A DNA stretch of 64,000 nucleotides from Brevibacillus brevis (GTDB lineage: Bacteria; Bacillota; Bacilli; Brevibacillales; Brevibacillaceae). A program made the position numbers and the translations under genes. Positions 7,473-16,263 of the stretch are shown here, in pieces. The stretch spans positions 2,542,001 through 2,606,000 of the forward strand of contig NZ_CP030117.1 of assembly GCF_001039275.2 (NCBI RefSeq). The letters run 5' to 3'. Under the pieces are notes generated by a model. It did no database searches, had not been told where the DNA came from, and saw only the letters and a list, made by a program, of their open reading frames with translations. Each line of letters begins with the position of its first letter. The stretch's first letter is position 1.

Positions 7473-8525
7473 ATGGATCGTCGCTCGATTAGAAAACTGG
7501 ACCATATTCGAAATGCTCTTGTCACTGGGGAAGATGCTGCGAATAGCTTTGATGATGTTAGTTTTGTTCCGAATAGCTTGCCGAATACTGCGTTTGCTGA
7601 ATCCTCACTGGACACCGAGATCGCATCCTTGCGACTTTCCTCACCGATTATGATTAATGCGATGACGGGTGGAGCTGGTGGGACTACGCAGATTAATCAA
7701 AAACTGGCGATCATTGCGAGGGAACGCAATCTGGCTATGGCAGTTGGCTCACAAATGGCCGCACTGCGTGATCCGGAGGTTATGGATAGCTATCGGATTG
7801 TCAGAAAGGAACATCCACAGGGAATTCTGTTTGCAAATGTTGGGGCGGAGGCGACAGTGGAGCAGGCAACAGCAGCAGTGGAGATGATAGAAGCGAACGG
7901 ACTGCAAATCCATCTGAATGTCATGCAAGAACTGTTGATGCCTGAGGGAGATCGGGATTTTCGCGGCTATCTCGAGCGAATTCAAGCGATCAGCGAGAGC
8001 CTGGATGTGCCGGTTCTTGTCAAAGAAGTCGGTTTTGGCATGGCAAAGGAATCAATCGAGAAGCTAATGGAAATCGGGATCAGAACAATCGATGTGGGTG
8101 GAAGAGGCGGAACAAATTTTGCTCAAGTCGAAAATATGCGAAGTGATCATCCTCACGCCATGTTCGAGGATTGGGGATTCACGACGGTGGAGAGTTTGCT
8201 AGAAGCGAGTACTGTCGGTCATCCGGGAATGTCGTACATAGCAACAGGGGGTGTTCGTCATGGACTAGATGTAGTCAAAGCTGCTTCTTTAGGTGCGTCT
8301 GCTGTCGGGATGGCTGGGGCAATGCTGCGTCTGGTACAACGCGAATCTCTGGAAGAATGCTTGTCTACCGTCGACAGATGGCATCATCAAATTCGTGTGG
8401 CGATGACGGCACTAGGTATCAAAGGTCTGGCAGAAGCGGTTTGTACTCCTGTTATGATCACGGGAAAAACAGCGGAGAGAGCTAGGCTTCGCCACATGCA
8501 ATTGGAGAGACTGGCGCAACGTTAG
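7473..8525 (+). CDS. fni: Isopentenyl-diphosphate delta-isomerase, type 2 (FMN)
   Basis: 350 aa. It interconverts IPP and DMAPP, feeding the prenyl chains used by the heptaprenyl diphosphate synthase encoded at 21-26 kb. The flavin and substrate motifs are visible: MTGGAGG (about residue 63), VGSQMAAL (about 91), a QIHLN-x-MQE block (about 148), KEVGFGMAKE (about 185), GGRGGTNFAQVEN (about 209) and ATGGVRHGLDV (about 252). The family is the type 2 flavoenzyme, not the metal-dependent type 1. The position before yphA matches B. subtilis fni (ypgA). Confidence 0.96.
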   Translation: MDRRSIRKLDHIRNALVTGEDAANSFDDVSFVPNSLPNTAFAESSLDTEIASLRLSSPIMINAMTGGAGGTTQINQKLAIIARERNLAMAVGSQMAALRDPEVMDSYRIVRKEHPQGILFANVGAEATVEQATAAVEMIEANGLQIHLNVMQELLMPEGDRDFRGYLERIQAISESLDVPVLVKEVGFGMAKESIEKLMEIGIRTIDVGGRGGTNFAQVENMRSDHPHAMFEDWGFTTVESLLEASTVGHPGMSYIATGGVRHGLDVVKAASLGASAVGMAGAMLRLVQRESLEECLSTVDRWHHQIRVAMTALGIKGLAEAVCTPVMITGKTAERARLRHMQLERLAQR

Positions 8526-8610
8526 TATGTGGACGAGCATTCGATTCATGAAATTTCCTTAGTTGAGGCATACTTTTGGGGGAGACAACCATCATTTTGA
8601 GGAGATGAAC

Positions 8611-9246
8611 ATGAACGAGGGAACCGTTGCGATTCTCATCCAGTGGTCTTTGCTGTGTCTTGTCTGGATGGGAAGCTTTGACTTGCAACTGCGAAACATG
8701 AAGATGGAACGCAGACGAGTGCTCGCAGTGATCAGCGCATTTTTAATTTGTACGTTTGTTAACTGGGAAATCTATTTTGCCCCCATTCAAGTTAGTCTAA
8801 GTGGAACGATATTGCCACTGATCGCAAGCATTGTCCTTTACACCAAGCTCATGGCCAAAATACGTAGATTGTACTTGCTGAGTGCGCTGGCAACGGCCCT
8901 TTTGCTATTTTGGCTGCGCTGGCTGTTTTTTACCGATCCGATCCTGCTGTTTTGGGATGAGCGGATCATCGTACCCGCTGTTGGAGTCTGTACGATTTTT
9001 TTGATGAGCAGAACGAATCTGGGACAACTGTTTCAGCTCACGCTCGCCATGCCACTTGCAGATGCGATACATTCGCTCTATTTTTGGAAATTGTCGGGTT
9101 CCTGTCACTGGGGATCGGAGTATGCGCAAGATTTGCTGTGGAGTGGCATATCACTATGGGCTCTCGTCAGCATAGTCTGGTCTGCGATTCGTCGTATCCT
9201 CGGTAGAACAGAAACAGAGTCTTCCCATTCCGATACGGGCAGGTGA
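8611..9246 (+). CDS. yphA: YphA-like integral membrane protein
   Basis: 211 aa from the ATG at 8611, placed six bases after GAGGAG; an alternative ATG lies at 8605. It has about six hydrophobic segments spread over the whole length and short charged loops, and no catalytic motif. Position between fni and the YIEGIA gene matches yphA of B. subtilis, a poorly characterised membrane protein. The stop is only 8 bp before the next start, so the two are an operon. Function unknown; a sporulation role is inferred from the neighbours. Confidence 0.7.
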   Translation: MNEGTVAILIQWSLLCLVWMGSFDLQLRNMKMERRRVLAVISAFLICTFVNWEIYFAPIQVSLSGTILPLIASIVLYTKLMAKIRRLYLLSALATALLLFWLRWLFFTDPILLFWDERIIVPAVGVCTIFLMSRTNLGQLFQLTLAMPLADAIHSLYFWKLSGSCHWGSEYAQDLLWSGISLWALVSIVWSAIRRILGRTETESSHSDTGR

Positions 9247-9253
9247 CGCTAGA

Positions 9254-10159
9254 GTGTTGAAGGAATTGCTAGCATATGAATATGTTTTTCCATTAGTTAT
9301 GGGCTTCCTATTCGGCATTATGTGCCGGATTCATCTTTTGCGAACAGATTATCGTCAATATCCAACTTACCCCCACGGAAAAATTATTCACGTTTCACTT
9401 GGGGTGATCGCGTCCGCGCTCGGAGCGTTAGCGATTCCCGCTCTGCTCAAAGAGAATTACACGGCAGTCACATTTTTGACGGTGGCAGCGCAGCAATTCC
9501 GCGATGTCAGGAACATGGAACGAACTACGCTCACGGAGATCGATAAGCAGGAGCTGGTACCTCGTGGAGGTCCCTACATCGAAGGAATCGCAATGGTGTT
9601 TGAAGGACGCAATTACATGGTCATGTTTACCTCGTTGGTGACCACGACGGCTACCATTCTTTTTCATTGGTGGGGGGGTGTCATTGCAGGTGTCATCGCC
9701 TTGTTGATTTCTCGCAAGCTGCGGTCTGGAAAAACACTGTCGCTGATTGCAGAGATTGAGCCGGGGGAAGTGAGAGTAGAAGGAAGAGACTTGTATGTGA
9801 ACGACATTTACATCATGAACGTCGGGTTGGCAGATGCCCAAGAGATCATACGTGAGCAAGGTGTGGGTTTTATTCTGACACCGAGGGATGCCAATGCCAA
9901 GGTCACGATTGCCCATCCAGGACAGCGACAAGCGATATTGCACGATGTCGCGACGCAGCTCGGGGTATATACAGATACGGGAGAGCCATCGCTAACACCA
10001 TTGGTAAAACGTGATATAAAGTCTGGGAGACTGGGTGTATTTTTATTGCCGCAAGAAAAAGATCTGGAACGAGCAACGTCCGTCATTCGTGCAGTCCCGA
10101 TTCTCGAAAGCGTCTTCCGAATGCCAACGAAGACTAGAATCGTGAAAAAGGAGCTGTAG
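9254..10159 (+). CDS. yphB: YIEGIA-family membrane protein (YphB/SeaA type)
   Basis: 301 aa, GTG start with AGGTG eight bases upstream. It has N-terminal membrane helices (about 10-30, 45-65 and 122-150), the signature hexapeptide YIEGIA at residues 108-113 and a soluble C-terminal half (about 160-301). The family is restricted to spore formers. As I recall, B. subtilis YphB is linked to spore envelope assembly and is also called SeaA; I cannot verify this here. It lies between yphA and a 60-aa gene annotated elsewhere as its capping subunit. No enzymatic motif is seen. Confidence 0.85.
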   Translation: MLKELLAYEYVFPLVMGFLFGIMCRIHLLRTDYRQYPTYPHGKIIHVSLGVIASALGALAIPALLKENYTAVTFLTVAAQQFRDVRNMERTTLTEIDKQELVPRGGPYIEGIAMVFEGRNYMVMFTSLVTTTATILFHWWGGVIAGVIALLISRKLRSGKTLSLIAEIEPGEVRVEGRDLYVNDIYIMNVGLADAQEIIREQGVGFILTPRDANAKVTIAHPGQRQAILHDVATQLGVYTDTGEPSLTPLVKRDIKSGRLGVFLLPQEKDLERATSVIRAVPILESVFRMPTKTRIVKKEL

Positions 10160-10162
10160 GCT

Positions 10163-10345
10163 ATGAGAGGATTAATCTTGGCGGTGATTACGACGAACAA
10201 AGACAGGATAGCGGGTGGTGTCCCGATTTTTATCGAGTCTACTACGGAGGGTATGCAGCAAACAGCTTTTACGCTCGAAAAGATACTGGACGCGATGGTG
10301 CATGAAGTGAGTGACGATACCCTTATCATTGTTCGGCATAAGTAG
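10163..10345 (+). CDS. 60-aa capping-complex subunit for YIEGIA (YpzH-like)
   Basis: ATG at 10163, three bases after the YIEGIA gene, with an AGGAG-type site in the end of that gene. The 60-aa product starts MRGLILAVITTNKD, contains a GGVPIFIE segment and has no membrane helix. Size and position match the small YpzH-type partner found beside YIEGIA genes of spore formers. A complex with the upstream product is known for the family name only; the function is not established. Confidence 0.75.
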   Translation: MRGLILAVITTNKDRIAGGVPIFIESTTEGMQQTAFTLEKILDAMVHEVSDDTLIIVRHK

Positions 10346-10399
10346 TGTATGGTATGATTAGCTAGTCAAAACGTAAAATGAGAGAGAGTGTTGTTGATT

Positions 10400-11713
10400 A
10401 TGGGATTACCAGTGGTAGCCATTGTGGGGAGACCCAACGTGGGGAAGTCCACGATTTTTAACAGATTGATTGGCGAACGAGTCGCGATCGTGGAGGATAT
10501 GCCGGGAGTAACCCGTGACCGCCTGTACGGGAAAGGTGAATGGTTAACTCATACTTTCCATGTGATTGATACCGGTGGAATTGAGTTTGGCGAGACCGAC
10601 GAGATTCTTACACAGATGCGTTACCAGGCAGAGCTTGCGATTGACGAAGCAGATGTCATCATTATGATTGCAGATAGCCGCACAGGGGTGACGGATGCGG
10701 ATGTTGAACTGTCACGGATGCTGAATCGGACAGGAAAACCTGTCGTACTCGCGGTGAACAAAGCGGATAATCCGGAAATGCGTGCGGATATTTACGATTT
10801 TTATTCCTTGGGCTTGGGCGAGCCATTCCCTGTCTCGGGTAGCCACGGTCTTGGCTTGGGCGATATGCTGGAAGAAGTGGTTCAGCATTTCCCAGCAGAG
10901 GATGACGAAGAGAAAAGAGACGATGTTATTCGTGTATCTATCATCGGCCGTCCAAACGTCGGGAAGTCTTCCTTGACGAATGCGATTCTCGGTGAAGAGC
11001 GAGTCATTGTCAGTGATGTTGCCGGAACGACCCGTGATGCGATCGATACGCCATTCGAGCGTGATGACCAAAGCTACATTCTCGTAGATACGGCAGGTAT
11101 GCGCAAGCGTGGTAAAGTGTATGAAACAACGGAAAAATACAGTGTGATGCGTGCGATGCGTTCCATTGAAGATTCCGATGTCGTGCTTGTTGTCATTAAC
11201 GGGGAAGAGGGCATTATTGAGCAGGACAAGAAGATCGCGGGTTATGCACATGAGGCTGGCCGTGGTGTCATTATTATCGTGAACAAATGGGATGCGATTG
11301 AAAAAGACGACAAAACGATGCAACGCTTTACAGAATTGATTCGCGAAGAATTCAAATACCTGGATTACGCTCCGATCATGTATGTGTCAGCAAAATCGAA
11401 GCAACGTGTCCATACGATTCTACCGAAGGTCAATGAAGTAGCTCAAGCACATGCGATGCGCATTCCTACCGCGGTTCTTAATGATTTGGTAACAGATGCG
11501 ACGATCCGCACGCCTCCACCATCTGATCGCGGCAAACGCTTGAAGATCAACTATGCGACTCAAGCAACAGTGAAACCACCGACGTTCATTCTGTTTGTGA
11601 ACGATCCGGAACTAATGCACTTCTCCTATGAACGTTACATAGAGAACAAGATCCGTGAAGCTTTTGTGTTTGAAGGCACACCAGTTAGAATCTGGACACG
11701 GAAAAAAACGTAG
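10400..11713 (+). CDS. der: Ribosome-associated GTPase Der (EngA)
   Basis: 437 aa. It has two tandem GTPase domains, with P-loops GRPNVGKST at residues 10-18 and again near residue 183, DTAG/DTGG G3 motifs and NKAD/NKWD G4 motifs, then a C-terminal KH-like domain (about 350-437). Der is essential for 50S subunit maturation. The ATG at 10400 gives the usual N-terminus just before VVAIVGRPN; upstream GTG/TTG codons at 10388-10394 are less likely. It begins the der-plsY-gpsA block. Confidence 0.97.
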   Translation: MGLPVVAIVGRPNVGKSTIFNRLIGERVAIVEDMPGVTRDRLYGKGEWLTHTFHVIDTGGIEFGETDEILTQMRYQAELAIDEADVIIMIADSRTGVTDADVELSRMLNRTGKPVVLAVNKADNPEMRADIYDFYSLGLGEPFPVSGSHGLGLGDMLEEVVQHFPAEDDEEKRDDVIRVSIIGRPNVGKSSLTNAILGEERVIVSDVAGTTRDAIDTPFERDDQSYILVDTAGMRKRGKVYETTEKYSVMRAMRSIEDSDVVLVVINGEEGIIEQDKKIAGYAHEAGRGVIIIVNKWDAIEKDDKTMQRFTELIREEFKYLDYAPIMYVSAKSKQRVHTILPKVNEVAQAHAMRIPTAVLNDLVTDATIRTPPPSDRGKRLKINYATQATVKPPTFILFVNDPELMHFSYERYIENKIREAFVFEGTPVRIWTRKKT

Positions 11714-11728
11714 GGAGAGAAAAACGCC

Positions 11729-12331
11729 ATGGTGTTATTATCCTGGGTGCTTAGCTATTTAATCGGTTCAATTAGCTTTAGCTATCTTATCGCCAAAAAA
11801 GTCGCAGGAATTGACATACGTTCTCATGGCAGCGGAAATGCCGGTGCAACCAATACCCTAAGGGTGTTAGGAAAAGGCCCCGGCATTGCCGTTCTCCTTC
11901 TTGATGCACTAAAAGGAATAGCTGCGATGGGACTGACTCACCTGATGACAGGAGACCCGGCAGCGTATGCAGTGGCAGGCTTGTTTGTTATTGCCGGTCA
12001 CAATTGGCCGATCTTTTTTGGATTCCGCGGAGGGAAAGGCATTGCGACCACACTAGGTGTCGTGTTAGGGTTTTCTCCCTTGGCATTTTTGATCGCTGCC
12101 GTGTTGGCTATCATAGTCATTGCGATCACTCGCTTTGTTTCATTAGGATCATTGGTTATCGTAACGGTTATTCCATTTAGCCTTTACTTGTTGGACAAAC
12201 CTGTTTCCTTTATTTGGGCGAGCTTGGCGATCGCAATCTTTGCTTACATTCGTCATTATAATAATATCCGCAATCTTCTTTCAGGAAACGAACGGAAACT
12301 AGGAGATAAGTCCAACCGAAAGCTGGGATAA
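11729..12331 (+). CDS. plsY: Acyl-phosphate:glycerol-3-phosphate acyltransferase
   Basis: 200 aa, integral membrane enzyme making lysophosphatidic acid from acyl-phosphate and glycerol-3-phosphate. The three conserved cytoplasmic motifs are present: SGNAGATNTLR (about 37-47), GHNWPIFFGFRGGKGIAT (about 92-109) and the late RHYNNI segment. Five transmembrane segments are visible. It precedes gpsA, which makes its glycerol-3-phosphate substrate, a common Firmicutes pairing. plsC upstream performs the next acylation. Confidence 0.96.
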   Translation: MVLLSWVLSYLIGSISFSYLIAKKVAGIDIRSHGSGNAGATNTLRVLGKGPGIAVLLLDALKGIAAMGLTHLMTGDPAAYAVAGLFVIAGHNWPIFFGFRGGKGIATTLGVVLGFSPLAFLIAAVLAIIVIAITRFVSLGSLVIVTVIPFSLYLLDKPVSFIWASLAIAIFAYIRHYNNIRNLLSGNERKLGDKSNRKLG

Positions 12332-12368
12332 TGTACGAACGGACATGAGAAAAGTGGAGGGGGACGTA

Positions 12369-13397
12369 TTGATTCAAAATGTTACGGTGATTGGTGCTGG
12401 AAGCTGGGGAACGGCACTTGCTACAGTTTTGGCGGACAACGGGCATCAGGTTACGCTTTGGGTACGTGATACCAAGCTGGCAGAAGAAATAAACAGCAAG
12501 CATGTGAATGAAAAGTACCTGCCGGGAGAAACGCTTTCAGTAAACATAGTGGCAACGACCAACATTCAAGAGGCTGTAATAGGCAAGCGAATCGTTCTTC
12601 TCGTTGTTCCTTCCCATGCCATGCGCCAAATCTGTCAACAAGTAGCTCCGTACTTAGAACCGGATGTCCTTTTGATTCATGCGACAAAAGGCTTTGAACT
12701 GGAAAGTCTGAAGCGAATGTCAGAAGTCATTGCGGAAGAAGTGCCGAAAGAGATTGCGTCCAGATTGGCTGTGTTGTCAGGACCAAGCCATGCCGAGGAA
12801 GTAGTCAAACGGCAACCAACGACAGTGGTAATGGCGTCTGAATCGGAAGAAAGCATGCTGCGCTCTCAAGATTTGCTGATGAATACGAATTTTCGTGTGT
12901 ATACCAACCCGGATTTGATTGGCGCTGAGATCGCTGGAGCGTTGAAGAACATCATTGCACTTGGAGCAGGGATGTCTGATGGCTTAGGGTATGGAGACAA
13001 CGCCAAGGCAGCCTTGTTGACCCGTGGATTGGCGGAAATTAGCCGTCTGGGCATCAAGCTCGGTGCGAAGCCGCTTACGTTTTCAGGTCTGGCTGGTGTT
13101 GGCGATTTGATTGCCACATGTACGAGTAAACACAGCCGAAACTGGCGTGCAGGCTATATGCTCGGACAAGGAAAAAAACTCGATGACGTGCTGGCACAGA
13201 TGGGGATGGTTGTCGAAGGTGTTCGCACGACAAATGCAGCTTTTTCCTTATCGCAACGCGAGCAGGTTGAAATGCCAATCACTTCTGTTCTGTATGGCAT
13301 GCTGTTTGAAGGAAAAGAAGCTCGTCAAGGCGTGGAAGAACTGATGGGGCGCGGAAAAACCTTTGAAATGGCGTACCTCAATCCCGATGCGGAATAA
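12369..13397 (+). CDS. gpsA: Glycerol-3-phosphate dehydrogenase [NAD(P)+]
   Basis: 342 aa from a TTG at 12369, placed six bases after GGAGGGGG; the in-frame ATG at 12345 lacks a good site and would add eight residues before the Rossmann motif. It reduces dihydroxyacetone phosphate to sn-glycerol-3-phosphate. The nucleotide-binding motif GAGSWGTALA is at the N-terminus, SGPSHAEEV near residue 140, and the catalytic Lys sits in GALKNIIALGAG near residue 190. The typical C-terminal helical domain is complete. Confidence 0.96.
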   Translation: MIQNVTVIGAGSWGTALATVLADNGHQVTLWVRDTKLAEEINSKHVNEKYLPGETLSVNIVATTNIQEAVIGKRIVLLVVPSHAMRQICQQVAPYLEPDVLLIHATKGFELESLKRMSEVIAEEVPKEIASRLAVLSGPSHAEEVVKRQPTTVVMASESEESMLRSQDLLMNTNFRVYTNPDLIGAEIAGALKNIIALGAGMSDGLGYGDNAKAALLTRGLAEISRLGIKLGAKPLTFSGLAGVGDLIATCTSKHSRNWRAGYMLGQGKKLDDVLAQMGMVVEGVRTTNAAFSLSQREQVEMPITSVLYGMLFEGKEARQGVEELMGRGKTFEMAYLNPDAE

Positions 13398-13475
13398 GTC
13401 ATGAATGAATTATCACCGATTTAGGCTTCTGCACATACGATAGGGTGAAAGCCCATGTGCAGGAGGAGAGTTCAC

Positions 13476-13742
13476 ATGAATAATATGTCAAAACGACTTT
13501 TTGAGCGCTTGCAAGGGAAAGCAACGGAAAATGTCGATGAAGAAAAGCTTCGTTCACTAGCGGGTCAGGTCAAGCGCAGTGATTTTGAAGACGAGACCAA
13601 GCTACGTCAAATCATTCGCACACTGGCTACCCTTAGCGGCAAGCAATTAACTCCTGAAAAAGAGGATAAGGTCATTGAAATGTTTCGCAATCAGGAAATC
13701 AATCTAGGTGACATGTCCACTTTGACCAAGCTGCTCAAATAA
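13476..13742 (+). CDS. Stage VI sporulation protein F family protein
   Basis: 88 aa from ATG 13476, seven bases after AGGAGGAG. The sequence is a compact helical domain with the SpoVIF pattern: LAGQVKRSDFEDE, then LRQIIRTLA, a GKQLTPEKED turn and a C-terminal TLTKLLK. B. subtilis SpoVIF helps spore coat assembly under SigK/GerE control. Family assignment comes from recalled sequence pattern, not a search. It is monocistronic, between gpsA and a convergent gene. Confidence 0.75.
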   Translation: MNNMSKRLFERLQGKATENVDEEKLRSLAGQVKRSDFEDETKLRQIIRTLATLSGKQLTPEKEDKVIEMFRNQEINLGDMSTLTKLLK

Positions 13743-13847
13743 GAGAAATGGGCGATTATGCCCGTTACCTGCAACAAAAACCGTCATACAGTAAGACTAG
13801 GAACAATCATGGCTCTACAGGGACATGGCTGACCTACAGATTGCAAG

Positions 13848-13878
13848 AAAAAAAGAGGGATCTTATCCCTCTTTTTTT
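13848..13878. terminator. Bidirectional terminator between convergent genes
   Basis: A7-GAGGGAT-ctt-ATCCCTC-T7 works on both strands. Its arm overlaps the stop codon of the minus-strand gene at 13863-13865. Confidence 0.85.
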
Positions 13879-14345
13879 CGTTCCTTGGAGTTGCTGCTAA
13901 CCTGTGTAATCAGGTTTTGGACCAAAGGGGATTGCAGGAGACCGAGTAATTGCCCGATATCTATATTGGCCAAAAGGCTACCTAGACCTGATTCCTGCGG
14001 TGGTGTTTCAGCTACCTTTTGTGGCTCTGGAGCAGCTTTGCGTTTACCAGCAGTAGCAGGCTTTTCGGCAACGACCTCAGGCTCGGGTGTGCGTTTTCCG
14101 AGGTTCTCAATCATCTCCATCGCCCCGTACAACGAATCCATCGTGTCTTCTACCTGCCGAATCGTGCTGCCGATCCCTTTGATGTTATGGCGCATTTTCG
14201 TAACAGAGGTGCGCAAATCAACCGCGGGCAGGATTCTTTTCGGTGAAATGGAAAGGGAGACATTTTCGACTTGGTCGCTTAATTTTTTGCTGGGTATAGG
14301 TGCATATGGATTCCGCCATTTTCGATTATTTACTTTATTACTCAA
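13863..14345 (-). CDS. Protein of unknown function, helical with Pro/Ala/Lys-rich linker
   Basis: 160 aa on the minus strand from a TTG whose complement is at 14343-14345, eight bases after GGAGGG; longer in-frame starts to 14462 lack such a site. Residues 1-25 are basic and Asn/Pro-rich, about 42-82 form a helix or coiled-coil, about 83-120 are a low-complexity PEP/AEK linker, and about 120-150 is a hydrophobic helical segment (IGQLLGLLQSPLVQNLI). No signal peptide and no known domain recognised. It breaks the otherwise plus-strand run between gpsA and spoIVA. Surrounding sporulation genes suggest, but do not show, a spore-related role. Confidence 0.65.
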   Translation of the reverse strand: MSNKVNNRKWRNPYAPIPSKKLSDQVENVSLSISPKRILPAVDLRTSVTKMRHNIKGIGSTIRQVEDTMDSLYGAMEMIENLGKRTPEPEVVAEKPATAGKRKAAPEPQKVAETPPQESGLGSLLANIDIGQLLGLLQSPLVQNLITQVSSNSKERKKEG

Positions 14346-14437
14346 CGTTTCATCCCTCCAATGGGCGCATTCATCACGATAGTCTATGCGAATGTCTAGT
14401 ATTAGGTTCGCAAGCGTCAGACGAAGAGGGGGATTTA

Positions 14438-14446
14438 TGGTATAAT
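14438..14446 (+). promoter_or_regulatory. Extended -10 promoter
   Basis: TGG followed directly by TATAAT (14441-14446), the TGn extended -10 form, 34 bp before the DUF2768-like gene. No good -35 is seen. Confidence 0.5.
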
Positions 14447-14479
14447 AAAGCAAAAAATGCAAAGGATGCTGCAGTCCCG

Positions 14480-14668
14480 ATGTATATTGATCCTATGACA
14501 AAGATGAACATTTCCTTAATCGCCATTGGACTCATGTTCGTCTGCAATTTAGTTATGATCTTTGCCAGAAAAATATCCAATGGGTTTTTGCGGTTCCTTG
14601 TGAAGACCTTCGCATTCTTACTATTACTCGTCGTGCTTGTCATGATTTTGATTGTGATTTTTGTCTAG
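14480..14668 (+). CDS. yphE: Small membrane protein, YphE-like (DUF2768 type)
   Basis: 62 aa with two transmembrane helices (about residues 9-27 and 38-60) separated by a short basic loop (ARKISNGFLRF). Position in front of the yphF-like lipoprotein and spoIVA and the two-helix pattern match B. subtilis YphE, a DUF2768 protein. The ATG at 14480 has only a distant AAAGGA site; Met at 14495 or 14504 are possible starts. It is followed 12 bp later by a ferredoxin gene. Function unknown. Confidence 0.65.
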   Translation: MYIDPMTKMNISLIAIGLMFVCNLVMIFARKISNGFLRFLVKTFAFLLLLVVLVMILIVIFV

Positions 14669-14680
14669 GGAGGATTATTG

Positions 14681-14977
14681 ATGTCAACGATCACACTACT
14701 TACTCGTGCAGGCAGTCATGAAGTCTCGATCGAGATGGATCAATCCATTGTTGCTCTTGCGAAAAAGAACAACGTCGTGTGGGGTCATGCATGCCAAAGA
14801 GGTGTATGTGCACAATGCCGTACACTTGTTGTAGAAGGGGCAGCGTACTTAAACGAAGTGACACCAGAAGAAAAACTGCGTTTGCGCAAGGCGGAACGCG
14901 CAGAAGGCTACAGATTAGGCTGCCAGACGAAGATTGTTTCAGAAGGAGCAGTCAAGGTAGCTCATCGGCCGTACTAG
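14681..14977 (+). CDS. [2Fe-2S] ferredoxin, first of a tandem pair
   Basis: 98 aa, ATG 14681 with GGGAGGA eight bases upstream. The plant-type ferredoxin fold is indicated by the cluster motif CQRGVCAQC near residue 37 and a fourth Cys in LGCQT near residue 82. It would carry electrons in the cytoplasm; the partner is unknown. The second ferredoxin gene begins 16 bp downstream. The B. subtilis yphE-yphF interval as I recall it has no ferredoxin gene, so the pair appears to be a lineage-specific insertion. Confidence 0.88.
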   Translation: MSTITLLTRAGSHEVSIEMDQSIVALAKKNNVVWGHACQRGVCAQCRTLVVEGAAYLNEVTPEEKLRLRKAERAEGYRLGCQTKIVSEGAVKVAHRPY

Positions 14978-14993
14978 TAAAGGAAGTGACAAT

Positions 14994-15341
14994 ATGGGGA
15001 AAGTAACCTTTCTCCCGAGCAAGAAGAGTGTGAAGGCGCGCACAGGGCAAACCTTGGTCGGTGTAGCCTCGTCAGCTCGCGTCGTAATCCCGCAGAGATG
15101 CGGTGGACACGCATCTTGTCTGATGTGCCGCGTGGTCGTTGAGAATGGCCTGCTGTGCCCGCCAACGGTGCTGGAAAAGCGCAAGCTGCCTGAAAAGGAT
15201 CTCGCAAATGGGATTCGTTTGGCCTGTCAGGCAAAAACGACGGAAAAGGATTGTACGGTCAGGATTCCAGAAAGCAAGCTCAAATCAGTGGTAGCGGCTG
15301 CACTCGAGCGACAACGCAAAGAAAATGAAGATGGAATGTAA
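14994..15341 (+). CDS. [2Fe-2S] ferredoxin, second of a tandem pair
   Basis: 115 aa. Cluster ligands are in CGGHASCLMC (about residues 36-45) and a fourth Cys in RLACQAKTT (about 78). It differs from the first copy by a longer, charged C-terminal helix rich in Arg/Lys/Glu (about 92-115), so it is an old rather than recent duplicate. AAGGAAGTGAC precedes the ATG. It ends 16 bp before the lipoprotein gene. Function and partners unknown. Confidence 0.87.
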   Translation: MGKVTFLPSKKSVKARTGQTLVGVASSARVVIPQRCGGHASCLMCRVVVENGLLCPPTVLEKRKLPEKDLANGIRLACQAKTTEKDCTVRIPESKLKSVVAAALERQRKENEDGM

Positions 15342-15357
15342 GAGGTGTATACATAAG

Positions 15358-16086
15358 ATGTGGCAATCGTGGCGAAAATCGTTCAAGCTGGTGATCAGTT
15401 TGACGATTCTGTCTTCCCTTTTATCCGGATGCTTGTACCCGGATGAGCGCAGAGCAGAGAATCAAATTCCTAGTACTTTTTTTGTAGAAGCAACACAAAA
15501 AGCGATTGAGCAATTCCAAAAAGACACAGCAGTGTTGCCAATCGTAACGAAAACCCTCGATACTCCTATTTTTGAGAAATACGAGATTGATTTCCGCAAG
15601 ATGATACCTAAATACATGCCGGATGTACCTGGGAACGCATTTGAAAAAGGCGGTGTATATAAGTACGTCCTGATTGACGTAGATACAAAGCCGACAGTGA
15701 AGCTCATTCATTTGACTGCTGTCAGTACAGTAGCAGATGTACAGAGCGAGGTAGACCGTTACAAGGGACATTTCGAAAAGCTGCCTGTTCTCGCTGACCT
15801 GGGGAATGGATACTATTCCATCGATCATGAGCGGCTCGGGTTAAAAGCGTGGCAGGTGCCGTCCACGATGGGGACTTACTTATTGCCACTAGTCATGAAC
15901 GCTGAAGGACAAGTCGGGATTGATTATGCTTCGGATATCGCGCAATTGCTTCGGGATACAAAAGTAACCGTGCCAGAAAAAACAGACCCGCGATACGTGC
16001 TGGCGCGCAATTCCATGTTCGTACCCGCGAAATCGTTTCCCTATGAAATGGTCGATGGTGAACCGAAGCTTCTCAAACTAAATTAA
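15358..16086 (+). CDS. yphF: YphF-like lipoprotein
   Basis: 242 aa from ATG 15358, ten bases after AGAGGTG. The N-terminus has a basic stretch, a hydrophobic core and a lipobox LLSGC (Cys near residue 25), so it should be lipidated and held on the outer face of the membrane. The rest is a soluble mixed alpha/beta domain with no recognised catalytic motif. Position directly before spoIVA matches B. subtilis yphF. A possible sporulation role is inferred only from neighbours. Confidence 0.75.
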   Translation: MWQSWRKSFKLVISLTILSSLLSGCLYPDERRAENQIPSTFFVEATQKAIEQFQKDTAVLPIVTKTLDTPIFEKYEIDFRKMIPKYMPDVPGNAFEKGGVYKYVLIDVDTKPTVKLIHLTAVSTVADVQSEVDRYKGHFEKLPVLADLGNGYYSIDHERLGLKAWQVPSTMGTYLLPLVMNAEGQVGIDYASDIAQLLRDTKVTVPEKTDPRYVLARNSMFVPAKSFPYEMVDGEPKLLKLN

Positions 16087-16094
16087 CTTCACGA

Positions 16095-16125
16095 AAAACG
16101 ACTCTGCGCAGGGTCGTTTTTTTTG
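16095..16125 (+). terminator. Terminator after the lipoprotein gene
   Basis: AAAACGAC pairs with GTCGTTTT around an inner CTG-cg-CAG, and T8 overlaps the 3' arm. Confidence 0.8.
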
Positions 16126-16207
16126 TTCTAGTTAACGCAAAAATACATATATTTGTACTGTCCACAAAACTAGTACGAGATTCCCTACGAAAATACTGGC
16201 GGTCAGG

Positions 16208-16234
16208 GATAATTCGGAAAATCGGTCATAGTGT
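16208..16234 (+). promoter_or_regulatory. Candidate sigma-E promoter of spoIVA
   Basis: GATAATT (16208-16214) and CATAGTGT (16227-16234) resemble the SigE -35 and -10 elements at suitable spacing. SpoIVA is a SigE-dependent mother-cell protein in B. subtilis. Confidence 0.5.
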
Positions 16235-16263
16235 AAAAATAGACAAATAGAAGGAGGTCATCG

